Source of the DNA: Fischerella sp. CENA71
GTDB lineage: Bacteria > Cyanobacteriota > Cyanobacteriia > Cyanobacteriales > Nostocaceae
Reading direction: 5' to 3'
Length of the DNA: 64,000 bases
Assembly (NCBI GenBank): GCA_024239075.1
Contig: JANBVI010000004.1
Location: forward strand, 124,001-188,000
The notes under the pieces were generated by a model that saw only the letters and a list, made by a program, of their open reading frames with translations, had not been told where the DNA came from and did not search any database. A program made the translations under genes and the position numbers. Positions 36,815 to 45,878 of the stretch are shown piece by piece. Numbering within the stretch: position 1 is the first letter of the stretch; every line of letters begins with the position of its first letter.

Positions 36815-38158
36815 TTAATTTTTAACTTGGATTGCAGCAAGATTCAAATCTGCTTTTAAAAAATCTACAAATTGTCGTGCTGTTCTTCCAGAACGACCAT
36901 TATGACGAGTGGCCCATTGTAAAGCTTTGTGTTCTAAATCTGACTGACTGATATTAATTCCTGCTAAATCCGCAAGATGCCGGATAATTTTTAAATAAGT
37001 TTTTTGATCAGCTCCTTCAAAAGTGAGAGTAAGACCAAAGCGATCGCTAAAGGAAAGTTTTTCCTGCATTGTATCCCAGGCATGAACTTCATCATGATCG
37101 CGGGGAGCAGGTCTATCAGCGAAAAACTCTCGTACTAAGTGGCGACGGTTAGAAGTAGCATACACCACGATATTTTGTGGACGTGCAGTTAAATTCCCTT
37201 CTAACACGACTTTTAACGCTTTAAAAGCATCGTCATCTTCCTCAAATGAAAGATCATCAACAAAGATAATAAATTTATGCGCTACTCCTCGTAAATGTTC
37301 CACAATCACTGGTAAGTCTTGCAGCTGGGATTTTCCCACTTCCAACAGTCGTAAGTTACTCTCTCCATACTCATTCAGTAAAGCTTTAACTAAAGAAGAT
37401 TTACCAGAACCACGACTACCATAAAGTAATACATGTAAAGCCACCTGTCCTGACAACAAAAATTCTGTATTTTTCAACAAAGCTTCTTTTTGCGACTCAT
37501 AACCCACAAGCTCGCTTAATTTCACTGTATCAGGATAAGATATACCCAAAAACTGCCCATCTTGCCAACGTAGGGCCTTGTACTCTGCAAATAAACCTGT
37601 ACCGTATTGGCGATAGTATGCCGCTAAATCTTCTACAGCATCTGACCAATTTTCTAACTGTTGTAGAGAATTTATCAACTGCGTTTCTAAACTTGCTATT
37701 CCATCCTGGTCTAGATACCACACTACTGGCGAAACAGGCAAATGAGCAATATTTTGTACCCATTCACTCAAAACAGCGCTGCTACATTCATACAAATGTT
37801 GGAGTGCAAGTAAATCATGTTTGGCTGCTGCTATCAAAGCTGTTGGTAAATTTTCAAACTCTTGCTGTTGAGCTTGTTTTGTAAAAGGATTCTCAGCTTT
37901 GAGAATTTGAGTAATGAGATATTCTTCCCAGTTTTGATTTTTTGTCGCTAAGGCTCGAAAGTAACTGCCATAAGCTTGTAGACAACTCCTAGCATCCGCT
38001 TCACTGTAACGGATCGCTTGCAACAGATCAAGAAATGCTATACCTACTTCCGTTTGCAGGACAGATTGGTAAATTAAAAGAGAAGCTGCTTGGCGTTGGA
38101 GAAATTGAACCTTTACGTAAGACGAATTATTTGCCGTAGGCATCACTTGATGATCCAT
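36815..38158 (-). CDS. DUF815-type AAA ATPase
   Basis: This 447-aa protein has an all-helical N-terminal half of ~220 residues and a C-terminal AAA module. Walker A is YGSRGSGKSS, Walker B is FIIFVDDLSFEEDD, sensor 1 is VVYATSNRRHLV, and the arginine-finger region is SFSDRFGLTL. These fit DUF815 (ATPases of unknown function). The gene is first in a three-gene minus-strand row with the coiled-coil TerB_C-like protein and the DUF2791-type ATPase. Function is unknown; a remodelling role with the membrane partner is a guess. Confidence 0.88.
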   Translation of the reverse strand: MDHQVMPTANNSSYVKVQFLQRQAASLLIYQSVLQTEVGIAFLDLLQAIRYSEADARSCLQAYGSYFRALATKNQNWEEYLITQILKAENPFTKQAQQQEFENLPTALIAAAKHDLLALQHLYECSSAVLSEWVQNIAHLPVSPVVWYLDQDGIASLETQLINSLQQLENWSDAVEDLAAYYRQYGTGLFAEYKALRWQDGQFLGISYPDTVKLSELVGYESQKEALLKNTEFLLSGQVALHVLLYGSRGSGKSSLVKALLNEYGESNLRLLEVGKSQLQDLPVIVEHLRGVAHKFIIFVDDLSFEEDDDAFKALKVVLEGNLTARPQNIVVYATSNRRHLVREFFADRPAPRDHDEVHAWDTMQEKLSFSDRFGLTLTFEGADQKTYLKIIRHLADLAGINISQSDLEHKALQWATRHNGRSGRTARQFVDFLKADLNLAAIQVKN

Positions 38159-38246
38159 CTATCAATATGGGTTATTTAGCTAAACAGCTATGCTAAATTG
38201 TCTGCCGGAGGTTGCAGAAAAATTAAAATCTACATAGGTTGTAACA

Positions 38247-38582
38247 ATGAACTTAGGTATTGTTGCCGCCCTTGCTTACGGCATATTAACAGTAGTGGGT
38301 GGTATTGTAGGTTACGTGACAGCTGGTAGTAATATGTCACTTTTTAGTGGCACCATCAGTGGTTTACTACTCATATTTTCGGTTTTCATCCAAATTCAAG
38401 GTCAAAACTGGGGTTTGACTTTAGCAGCTCTTATTACAGCTATATTAATAGTTGTTTTTGCATTTAGATTAGCTAAAACACGTAAGTTTATGCCTGCGGG
38501 ATTGATGACAATCTTAGGTATGTTGACACTAGCGCTGATTGTACATCAATTTCAAATTATGAGATTAGGTAGGGGGGGATAG
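38247..38582 (+). CDS. TMEM14 family small membrane protein
   Basis: This 111-aa protein has four hydrophobic helices with glycine-rich faces (VGGIVGYVTAGSNMSLFSG, ISGLLLIFSV, LAALITAILIVVFAFRL, GLMTILGMLTLALIV). The FRLAKTRKFMPAGLM turn is the signature of the TMEM14 family, which in plants and animals includes FAX fatty-acid exporters and haem-precursor carriers. A bacterial substrate is not established. It is transcribed alone, divergent from the DUF815 gene. Confidence 0.85.
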   Translation: MNLGIVAALAYGILTVVGGIVGYVTAGSNMSLFSGTISGLLLIFSVFIQIQGQNWGLTLAALITAILIVVFAFRLAKTRKFMPAGLMTILGMLTLALIVHQFQIMRLGRGG

Positions 38583-38825
38583 TCGTTTGTCATTTGTCAT
38601 TGGTAAGGTTTTCAATGGTGTTGACTATTCGTCACTCATGTTATTTGATCAGGGAGTGTTAAGGACTCTAAAGATACTTACATTTGCACTTAAACTTTGG
38701 CTAAATTTTGATTTAGTTACTTAAATTTTTGTTGCGAACCACAATAGCTTTATCGGGGAACCGGTGTTCTATGTCATCATGTCACAATAGAACACGTATC
38801 CTTTTTTATCCACAGGGAATCAAGC

Positions 38826-39464
38826 ATGGCTCTCCGTCTAGGTGATACAGTACCGAATTTTACCCAAGCCTCAACACACGGCGATATTGATTTTTATGAG
38901 TGGGCGGGTGACAGCTGGGTAGTGCTGTTTTCTCACCCCGCAGACTATACACCAGTTTGCACTACTGAGTTAGGAACTGTTGCCAAACTCAAACCAGAAT
39001 TTGACAAGCGTAATGTCAAAGCGATCGCTCTGAGTGTTGATGATGTTGAATCCCACACAGGCTGGGTAGGAGACATTGAAGAAACACAGAGTACTAAACT
39101 CAACTACCCAATTTTGGCAGATCCAGATCGTAAAGTTTCTGACCTTTACGATATGATCCATCCCAACGCTAATGCTAGCGTAACGGTGCGGACAGTATTT
39201 ATCATTGACCCCAACAAGAAATTGCGTCTGACACTGACTTATCCTCCCAGCACTGGACGTAATTTTGATGAAATTTTGCGAGTGATTGATTCGCTACAAC
39301 TAACTGATAACTACAGTGTTGCCACTCCTGCTGACTGGAAAGATGGCGATGATTGCGTGATTGTTCCTTCACTCAAAGATCCAGAAGTACTGAAGGAAAA
39401 ATTCCCCAAAGGCTATCAGGAAGTCAAACCTTATTTGCGGATGACTCCCCAGCCAAATAAATAA
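38826..39464 (+). CDS. 1-Cys peroxiredoxin (Prx6 type)
   Basis: This 212-aa enzyme reduces peroxides. The peroxidatic cysteine is Cys45 in SHPADYTPVCTTELG, with Thr and the later Arg in TVRTVFIIDP completing the active site. There is no resolving cysteine in the usual C-terminal place, and the long C-terminal arm (TPADWKDGDDCVIVPS) is the Prx6 form. In Nostocales such proteins protect against oxidative stress. A strong hairpin terminator follows directly. Confidence 0.93.
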   Translation: MALRLGDTVPNFTQASTHGDIDFYEWAGDSWVVLFSHPADYTPVCTTELGTVAKLKPEFDKRNVKAIALSVDDVESHTGWVGDIEETQSTKLNYPILADPDRKVSDLYDMIHPNANASVTVRTVFIIDPNKKLRLTLTYPPSTGRNFDEILRVIDSLQLTDNYSVATPADWKDGDDCVIVPSLKDPEVLKEKFPKGYQEVKPYLRMTPQPNK

Positions 39465-39479
39465 TTTACTTGATCAAAA

Positions 39480-39519
39480 AACCTCACCTTCTTAAGGATT
39501 AAGTAAGGTGAGGTTTTTA
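39480..39519. terminator. Bidirectional intrinsic terminator
   Basis: AACCTCACCTT (39480-39490) pairs perfectly with AAGGTGAGGTT (39505-39515) over a 14-nt loop, followed by TTTTAT on the plus strand and preceded by A-runs that become T-runs on the minus strand. It ends the peroxiredoxin gene and the converging RNase T2 gene, whose stop codon overlaps the T-run. Confidence 0.92.
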
Positions 39520-40185
39520 TCTGACACTTCTGACCAAAAAATTTGGCTGACCACAGCTTGTTTGCGATCGCTTCAAAATTTCTGCACTACAAACACCTGC
39601 TTTCCCATCTTTGGAATAGCAAAAGAATACTTCTTTCAAAAACCTTCCTGAACCAGAACAGTAAGGTGCTATTGAATCAGCATTAAAATCATTATTGGCA
39701 CTCACGAAAGCACTTTTGAGGTCTTTGATTGTAGTGCGGAAGGGTTTTGGCGGACGATTATAAGCTGTTGGAATCACAACAGAATCTTTTAATTGTTTGG
39801 ATAAAGTTAGGTATTTTGCAGGAGTCATTCCCGAACAAGTACCATGTTTTTCCCACTCGTGATCATAAAGTTTATCACTGGGAAACAAGCCCGCAAATTG
39901 CCGTTTCAATTCTGGTGGTAATTTTTGAGTCGAACAATTGCTGGGATAGCCTTGTTGGTACTGAGGCCATAGACCGTGTAAAACAAAACTAAGCTTCTTA
40001 CCTGATTTGCACTGCTGGCGATCGCGATTACCATTGGTTACACAATAATCTGGCGACCAGGATAATGTCAGTACATAAAAATCAAATTTACCGGGAGTAC
40101 CACGGTTTTGAGCAATGGCAGTATTAGGTATAGCAAGACTAGTTAGTAACAGTGAAGATGCTACTAGAAATTTCTTGATCTGCAT
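39517..40185 (-). CDS. RNase T2 family ribonuclease, secreted
   Basis: This 222-aa protein has a clear signal peptide (basic MQIKK, a hydrophobic core, then a cut after TAIA). Both catalytic segments are intact: CAS I in FVLHGLWPQYQ and CAS II in HEWEKHGTCSG, each with the active histidine. Cysteines in DYCVTNG, RQQCKSG and near the end (FFCYSKD, GVCSAE) can form disulfides. It cuts single-stranded RNA in the periplasm or outside. The gene shares a terminator with the peroxiredoxin gene. Confidence 0.93.
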   Translation of the reverse strand: MQIKKFLVASSLLLTSLAIPNTAIAQNRGTPGKFDFYVLTLSWSPDYCVTNGNRDRQQCKSGKKLSFVLHGLWPQYQQGYPSNCSTQKLPPELKRQFAGLFPSDKLYDHEWEKHGTCSGMTPAKYLTLSKQLKDSVVIPTAYNRPPKPFRTTIKDLKSAFVSANNDFNADSIAPYCSGSGRFLKEVFFCYSKDGKAGVCSAEILKRSQTSCGQPNFLVRSVR

Positions 40186-40548
40186 ATTAATAATGATTTA
40201 CCCTGGTGTAAAAGTGATAAAAAATACATTAACACCAGATGATCAAAACGAAAAGCTTTGTTTTGCAAATTTTTGAGCGATAAGAGTGTATATCAATGCA
40301 TCGGCTTGCAATAAATAACTCGGCGCGAATTGACCGAACTATGTAAATAGAAGTAAAACTTAAAAATTAGCTCGTAGTAAGCGCTACTCACACAGTAGCA
40401 CTTACAACAAAGATTTAATTTTTACGCCAACTTACTTATCGAAATAATATTGTCTCGAAAACTTTCCATTTTTTGAAATTTTGTCTTATCTGTATTAACA
40501 CCAGAATAAGTAAGAATTTTTATAGAAAGAAACTAGGTAAATTTCAAT
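40186..40548. other. Divergent intergenic region RNase T2/cysK
   Basis: This 363-bp region must hold the promoters of both neighbours. Its main visible feature is the 12-bp hairpin at 40377-40405, described separately. No small gene is supported. Confidence 0.5.
40377..40405 (+). promoter_or_regulatory. Hairpin upstream of cysK overlapping a GTAN8TAC match
   Basis: GTAAGCGCTACT and AGTAGCACTTAC pair over 12 positions (one G-T pair) with a CACAC loop. The left arm overlaps GTAN8TAC at 40374-40387, the NtcA consensus. The hairpin lacks a T-run on either strand. Its distance from the cysK start (~145 bp) is long for a direct NtcA-activated promoter, so the role is open. Confidence 0.35.
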
Positions 40549-41526
40549 ATGGATATCAAAAACGGCTTTGTTGGTACTGTTGGTAACACACCACTCATTC
40601 GGTTAAACAGTTTCTGTGAAGAGACTGGTTGTGAAATTCTGGGTAAGGCTGAATTTCTCAACCCTGGCGGTTCCGTAAAAGACCGCGCTGCACTTTATAT
40701 TATTGAAGATGCAGAAAAAAAAGGCTTACTAAAACCTGGTGGCACAGTTGTAGAAGGAACAGCAGGTAATACAGGTATTGGATTAGCACACATCTGTAAT
40801 GCTAAAGGCTACAAATGCCTGATTATCATTCCTGATACCCAGTCTCAAGAAAAGATGGATGCTTTGAGGGCATTAGGTGCCGAAGTTCGCCCTGTTCCTG
40901 CTGTACCCTATAAAGACCCCAACAATTACGTCAAGTTATCTGGTAGAGTCGCCAGTGAAATGGAAAATGCGATTTGGGCAAATCAGTTTGATAACTTAGC
41001 CAATCGTCAAGCCCACTACGAAACCACAGGACCAGAAATTTGGACACAAACAGAAGGAAAAATAGATGGTTGGGTAGCAGCAACTGGAACTGGTGGTACT
41101 TATGCAGGTGTATCTCTATTTTTCAAAGAAAAAAATCCAGATATAAAATGTGTAGTTGCTGACCCGATGGGTAGCGGACTTTACAGCTATATCAAAACTG
41201 GCGAAATCAAGATGGAAGGGAATTCCATTACAGAAGGTATTGGTAATAGTCGCATTACCGCGAATATGGAAGGCGCACCAGCTGATGATGCGATTCAAAT
41301 CCACGACCAAGAAGCCCTACGGGTAGTTTATCAACTACTACGGAAAGATGGTTTATTTATGGGTGGTTCTACAGGTATCAATGTTGGCGCGGCTGTAGCC
41401 TTAGCAAAACAGATGGGGCCAGGACACACCATAGTAACGATTTTGTGTGACAGTGGTTCTCGCTACCAGTCACGGATATTTAATAACGAATGGCTACAAT
41501 CAAAAGGGCTTTTACCAGAAGAATAG
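40549..41526 (+). CDS. cysK: Cysteine synthase A (O-acetylserine sulfhydrylase)
   Basis: This 325-aa PLP enzyme makes cysteine from O-acetylserine and sulfide. The PLP lysine is in NPGGSVKDRAAL. The substrate loop reads GTAGNTGIG in place of the usual TSGNTG, and the phosphate-binding glycine loop is ATGTGGTYAG. The C-terminal serine that contacts the PLP ring is in VTILCDSGSRYQS. This is the cysteine-synthase-like variant common in cyanobacteria; cystathionine-type activity cannot be fully excluded. It is followed by a repeat hairpin. Confidence 0.9.
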   Translation: MDIKNGFVGTVGNTPLIRLNSFCEETGCEILGKAEFLNPGGSVKDRAALYIIEDAEKKGLLKPGGTVVEGTAGNTGIGLAHICNAKGYKCLIIIPDTQSQEKMDALRALGAEVRPVPAVPYKDPNNYVKLSGRVASEMENAIWANQFDNLANRQAHYETTGPEIWTQTEGKIDGWVAATGTGGTYAGVSLFFKEKNPDIKCVVADPMGSGLYSYIKTGEIKMEGNSITEGIGNSRITANMEGAPADDAIQIHDQEALRVVYQLLRKDGLFMGGSTGINVGAAVALAKQMGPGHTIVTILCDSGSRYQSRIFNNEWLQSKGLLPEE

Positions 41527-41642
41527 TCATTTGTTATTGGTCATTGGTTATTGGTCATTGGTTATATTCTCCTTGCTTCCTTGTCCCCGTTCCCTTTTCC
41601 TATCTATTGACAAATAACAAATGACAAATGACAAAGGACTAA
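41527..41642. repeat. TTGGTCATTGG-type repeats forming an inverted pair
   Basis: TCATTTGTTATT (41527-41538) is complementary to AATAACAAATGA (41613-41624). Between them lie more TTGGTCATTGGTTATT units and a CCTTGTCCCCG segment. These are the same short repeat types as at 17208-17330 and 24480-24554. Confidence 0.75.
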
Positions 41643-41648
41643 TAATTA

Positions 41649-41936
41649 ATGAAATGTATTCGTGTCTGCCAAAATCGTACTTGTCGTAAGCAAGGGGCTG
41701 CTAAAGTATTAGCAGCTTTTGAGGTGATATCTGTCCCTGATGTAACGATAATAGGTAGCGGTTGTTTGGGACAATGCGGCAATGGTCCAATGGTATTAGT
41801 TGTACCAGATATGGTTTGGTACAGTGGTGTTCATCCCAGCGAAGTATCTTTAATAATTGAACAGCATTTATTAGGTAATCAAATTGTAACCAAGATGCTC
41901 TATCATCGGTTTCATCCTCAAAGACAAAAACAATAA
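41649..41936 (+). CDS. Thioredoxin-like [2Fe-2S] ferredoxin domain protein
   Basis: This 95-aa protein has four cysteines placed as CQNRTC near the start and GCLGQCG in the middle, the ligand pattern of thioredoxin-fold [2Fe-2S] ferredoxins (as in NuoE or HoxE C-termini and small stand-alone relatives). A GPMVLVVPDMVWYSGV strand follows. It is probably an electron carrier of unknown partner. The start is preceded by repeat DNA and no strong ribosome site is seen. Confidence 0.85.
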   Translation: MKCIRVCQNRTCRKQGAAKVLAAFEVISVPDVTIIGSGCLGQCGNGPMVLVVPDMVWYSGVHPSEVSLIIEQHLLGNQIVTKMLYHRFHPQRQKQ

Positions 41937-42244
41937 CTAAGTACAAAAATGTATAAATTAATGGCGAAATTTTGGCACTAAGACTCCGCGCCCTCTGCGT
42001 TTACCTTTGCTAACTGGTGCGTTTAAAATCGCCACGAATTAATGCAAATCAGTACTCAATACTGCTCGGATAAGACAAATCGATTGACATTTAAATCCAC
42101 CAGAGACGCGTCATGGCGCGTCTCTACATGGCCCAAATTATGACGAAAAATCCTTAACCGAGAAATATTGAATCAGTACTAAGTTTTATTCATTCTCTGT
42201 AGGAATTTCTGCCACGAAATTTGTTGACTGAAGTGAGATATTTT
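41937..42244. other. Intergenic region with a palindromic repeat
   Basis: This ~300-bp gap contains GC-rich CTCCGCGCCCTCTGCG and the palindromic repeat at 42102-42125. No gene is supported. Confidence 0.5.
42102..42125. repeat. AGAGACGCG palindrome copy
   Basis: AGAGACGCG and CGCGTCTCT flank TCATGG. It shares the arms of the 30-bp palindrome at 33993-34022 and the following CTACATGG. Confidence 0.75.
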
Positions 42245-43156
42245 ATGAATATTCAGCAGCTACGTGAATCCTTGAAACTAAAGTGGGTGAAATACTATTT
42301 TCAAAATCGTCCCTGGTTAGTAAAAATGCGAATCTGGGGTACTTATGATGGTGAGCGTCGCCCTTCTTCTGGCTTTATTTTGGCAACTTTATCTGTTTTA
42401 GAACCAGAACTGGATGAGATATTGCCTTTACTTTTGGAATTAAATAATAACCCGGATTGTATAGTTACAGCTTTGGGTTTAAACTTCAATCCTGAAGAAC
42501 AGCTGCATTTCCTTGAAGACAATAATAATGATGATGTAGAGGTAGAAACAATTCAGGAAAAAAGACTTTCTGAAACATCAACTAACATTTACATTGATTC
42601 CCAACCTCAAGTTGCAGTTTCATCAAATAAGTTAAATCCATCCCAAAATGGAAAGCAGGATATTGGTAGTAGAGTCAGTACGCAAGAACACAATCAAAAG
42701 AAATCTGGATCATCGCTGACTGTGGCGAATAAATTGGAAATTAGAGGTACACCAGTACCTGCATTCGCGGTGATGAATAGAACTAATAACGGCAAAGCTT
42801 TACCTGCACTTGCAGTTATTGGTAAAGCTGAAAGCAACAGTAAATCGCCGCCTACCCCACTGCTGACAGTGATTAGCAAAACCGAAAATAGTGGTAATAG
42901 TGCTAATAATAGTAAACCTGTGCGATCGCTCCTCATTAGCAGTAATATCAAAAGGGAAAGTCAGCCAGTATTATCTGCGATCGCTACTAGCAAGGCGGAC
43001 AGTAAAACTAGGTTAGCATTGCTACCACCACAAGACCTCATAGATAATGTCAATTCAGCCCCTACTAAGCAAAACTATCAACTCGCTTCTTGGGTAGATG
43101 ACTTTTGTCAAGGTGCAAGATGGGACGAAGACGAAGCTACTCATATTCCCGATTGA
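42245..43156 (+). CDS. DUF5331 family protein
   Basis: I start at ATG 42245 (MNIQQLRESLKLKW, 303 aa) since this is the usual family N-terminus. Residues 1-100 form the conserved domain (NRPWLVKMRIWGTYDG, SSGFILATLSVLEPEL, CIVTALGLNFNPEE). Then comes a long variable region rich in Asn, Ser and Lys with repeated KTENSGN/KADSKTR-like units. A conserved C-terminal patch reads LASWVDDFCQGARWDEDE. The family is restricted to cyanobacteria as far as I know and has no known function. Confidence 0.85.
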   Translation: MNIQQLRESLKLKWVKYYFQNRPWLVKMRIWGTYDGERRPSSGFILATLSVLEPELDEILPLLLELNNNPDCIVTALGLNFNPEEQLHFLEDNNNDDVEVETIQEKRLSETSTNIYIDSQPQVAVSSNKLNPSQNGKQDIGSRVSTQEHNQKKSGSSLTVANKLEIRGTPVPAFAVMNRTNNGKALPALAVIGKAESNSKSPPTPLLTVISKTENSGNSANNSKPVRSLLISSNIKRESQPVLSAIATSKADSKTRLALLPPQDLIDNVNSAPTKQNYQLASWVDDFCQGARWDEDEATHIPD

Positions 43157-43277
43157 GTTTTTTCTAAAAATTATCAGGTTGACAAAACACTGATTTAAGC
43201 GTGATTAATATTACAGATTTGAAAAGCGATCGCTACCATTTATTTTTTACAATCCAAAATGGTAGCGCTCATCTATT

Positions 43278-43850
43278 TCAATTTTTCTCTGGCGATTCAT
43301 CTCCACCAGTATAACCAGTAGCCACCCAAACCAAGGATCTCACGCCATCGCGGATAGATTTGCCAATGGGTTCTTCTTGAGAACTACTAGAAGGAACTGA
43401 CACTGGTTTAAAATTAATTCCTCGACTACCCAAAACAATCTCACCGATGACTGTGGCACGTCTCATATGATAGTCAGAAGTAATTAAGTAGACATTTTTG
43501 ATGTTATTTTTGTCTAAATCATCCACTAGAGTGGTAAAGTTCTCTACTGTATTATTGGCTCGATAATCCAAGTGTAAGCGTTGATGATTAATCCCCGCTT
43601 TGGCAAATACTTTTTTTGTTGCTGTTGGCGGACTACCTCCAGAAATCCAAATCGGTAGGTTAGGATGCTTACGGGCAAAATCGGCCGTAAATTTTTCTCG
43701 TTCTAATTTTTTTGTGGAACCACCCAAGACTAAAATTGCTTGCGGTTGTGTAAATTTACCTTGGATTTCCTTATAACCCCACAACGTGACTAGTGGTAGG
43801 GTGAGAATCATCAACCGAGAAGACAGGTTTTTGAACAGTGGCTTTTTCAA
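43278..43850 (-). CDS. YdcF/DUF218 family protein
   Basis: This 190-aa protein has one N-terminal hydrophobic segment (LMILTLPLVTLWGY) and a DUF218 fold: AILVLGGSTKKLEREK, IWISGGSPP, YRANNTVENFTTL and VYLITSDYHMRRA with the conserved His and Arg residues. Relatives include SanA and YdcF, which bind SAM or act in envelope maintenance. It is likely membrane-anchored with the domain on the periplasmic side. It stands alone beside the tRNA-Arg gene. Confidence 0.88.
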   Translation of the reverse strand: MKKPLFKNLSSRLMILTLPLVTLWGYKEIQGKFTQPQAILVLGGSTKKLEREKFTADFARKHPNLPIWISGGSPPTATKKVFAKAGINHQRLHLDYRANNTVENFTTLVDDLDKNNIKNVYLITSDYHMRRATVIGEIVLGSRGINFKPVSVPSSSSQEEPIGKSIRDGVRSLVWVATGYTGGDESPEKN

Positions 43851-44079
43851 GGTTCTATTAAGTTCGTCAGCTTCAACAAATGTTCTTGAAAAAGAATTGA
43901 GAACAACTAAAAATCTGAGAAATTATCCCAAATTGATTTTTGGGTGATTTCCCTTTTTGGCGAGCGATCGCAAATGCTAAGAAACAATAGACATCGATCA
44001 ACTTGCTGCTAGATTTTAGCTGCTATTGAGGCAGATGCAAAGTGTTTATGCAACCTTAAATATTAAACTTTTTAGACGA

Positions 44080-44399
44080 CGGGACTGGCCAGACTCGAAC
44101 CGGCGACCTAGCGCTTCAGATTTGTGTGAGTTTCCCCACTCTCTGGACTATACCTTCACCATAGACTGTGAGTCTTTAGGTGGTGGCTTTCTAGTCTCTA
44201 CACCTTCCTGAGAAAACTAACAGGTAATATACTGTATAGTTTTAATGCTCAGGCTTGGCTCGGTATTCCCATGAAATGTAAAAACTCTTTACTCACTTTT
44301 TAGGGTTCACCGAATTTAACCACATTCACTCATAGAGTTTCCTCTATGGTGCCCGATAGTTCAGGAGGCGCTCGCTCTATCCAACTGAGCTACAGCCCC
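44080..44399 (-). tRNA. trnR-CCU: tRNA-Arg(CCU), split by a group I intron
   Basis: The 5' exon is 44399-44363 and the 3' exon 44116-44080. Joined, they give a full cloverleaf of 74 nt without CCA: acceptor GGGGCTG/CAGTCCC, D arm GCTC/GAGC, anticodon stem AGCGC/GCGCT with loop CUCCUAA (anticodon CCU), variable loop AGGTC, and T arm GCCGG/CTGGC with loop TTCGAGT. Discriminator base is G. The intron sits directly after the third anticodon base. The CCA end is not encoded. Confidence 0.93.
44117..44362 (-). other. Group I intron (246 nt) in tRNA-Arg(CCU)
   Basis: The intron follows a U (last base of exon 1) and ends with a G, as group I introns do. On the minus strand it has an AGAGACTA segment (44192-44199) and a later ATAGTCC (44145-44151), which can pair as P7, preceded by AAGGTGTAG as in cyanobacterial tRNA introns. 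It has no ORF and is small, in the range of self-splicing tRNA introns of cyanobacteria. Splice sites are set by the tRNA fold. Confidence 0.85.
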
Positions 44400-44433
44400 A
44401 AAATAATGGATATCACTTTCCATGATACCACTT

Positions 44434-45612
<1,179 letters not shown>

Positions 45613-45878
45613 TTAGTATGGGCGATCGCACTCACTTCTTGGCAGTCTCAATCAAACAAGTTTGATCGCCACACTCTACACCTCTACACTTTTACACCCC
45701 TAAAACTAATCCATTCTCCTGCCTTAAGCAGTACCTTTTTTTATCTCTTGTGGGAAATGAGGATTTCTAGGCACAGATTGGAGAACTTTCTTGGCAGAAG
45801 ATGAAGATAAGTTCTAAAACTACGTTGCACGTTCTAGCTGTTTTACCTCCCAGCCGCAAGTACAGCAGTCCACCAAAT

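Noticed and set aside
44026-44211. 61-aa open frame over the tRNA-Arg 3' exon and intron
   Set aside because: It is an artefact of the tRNA; typical false 'RRDWPDSNRRP' peptide read from a tRNA gene.
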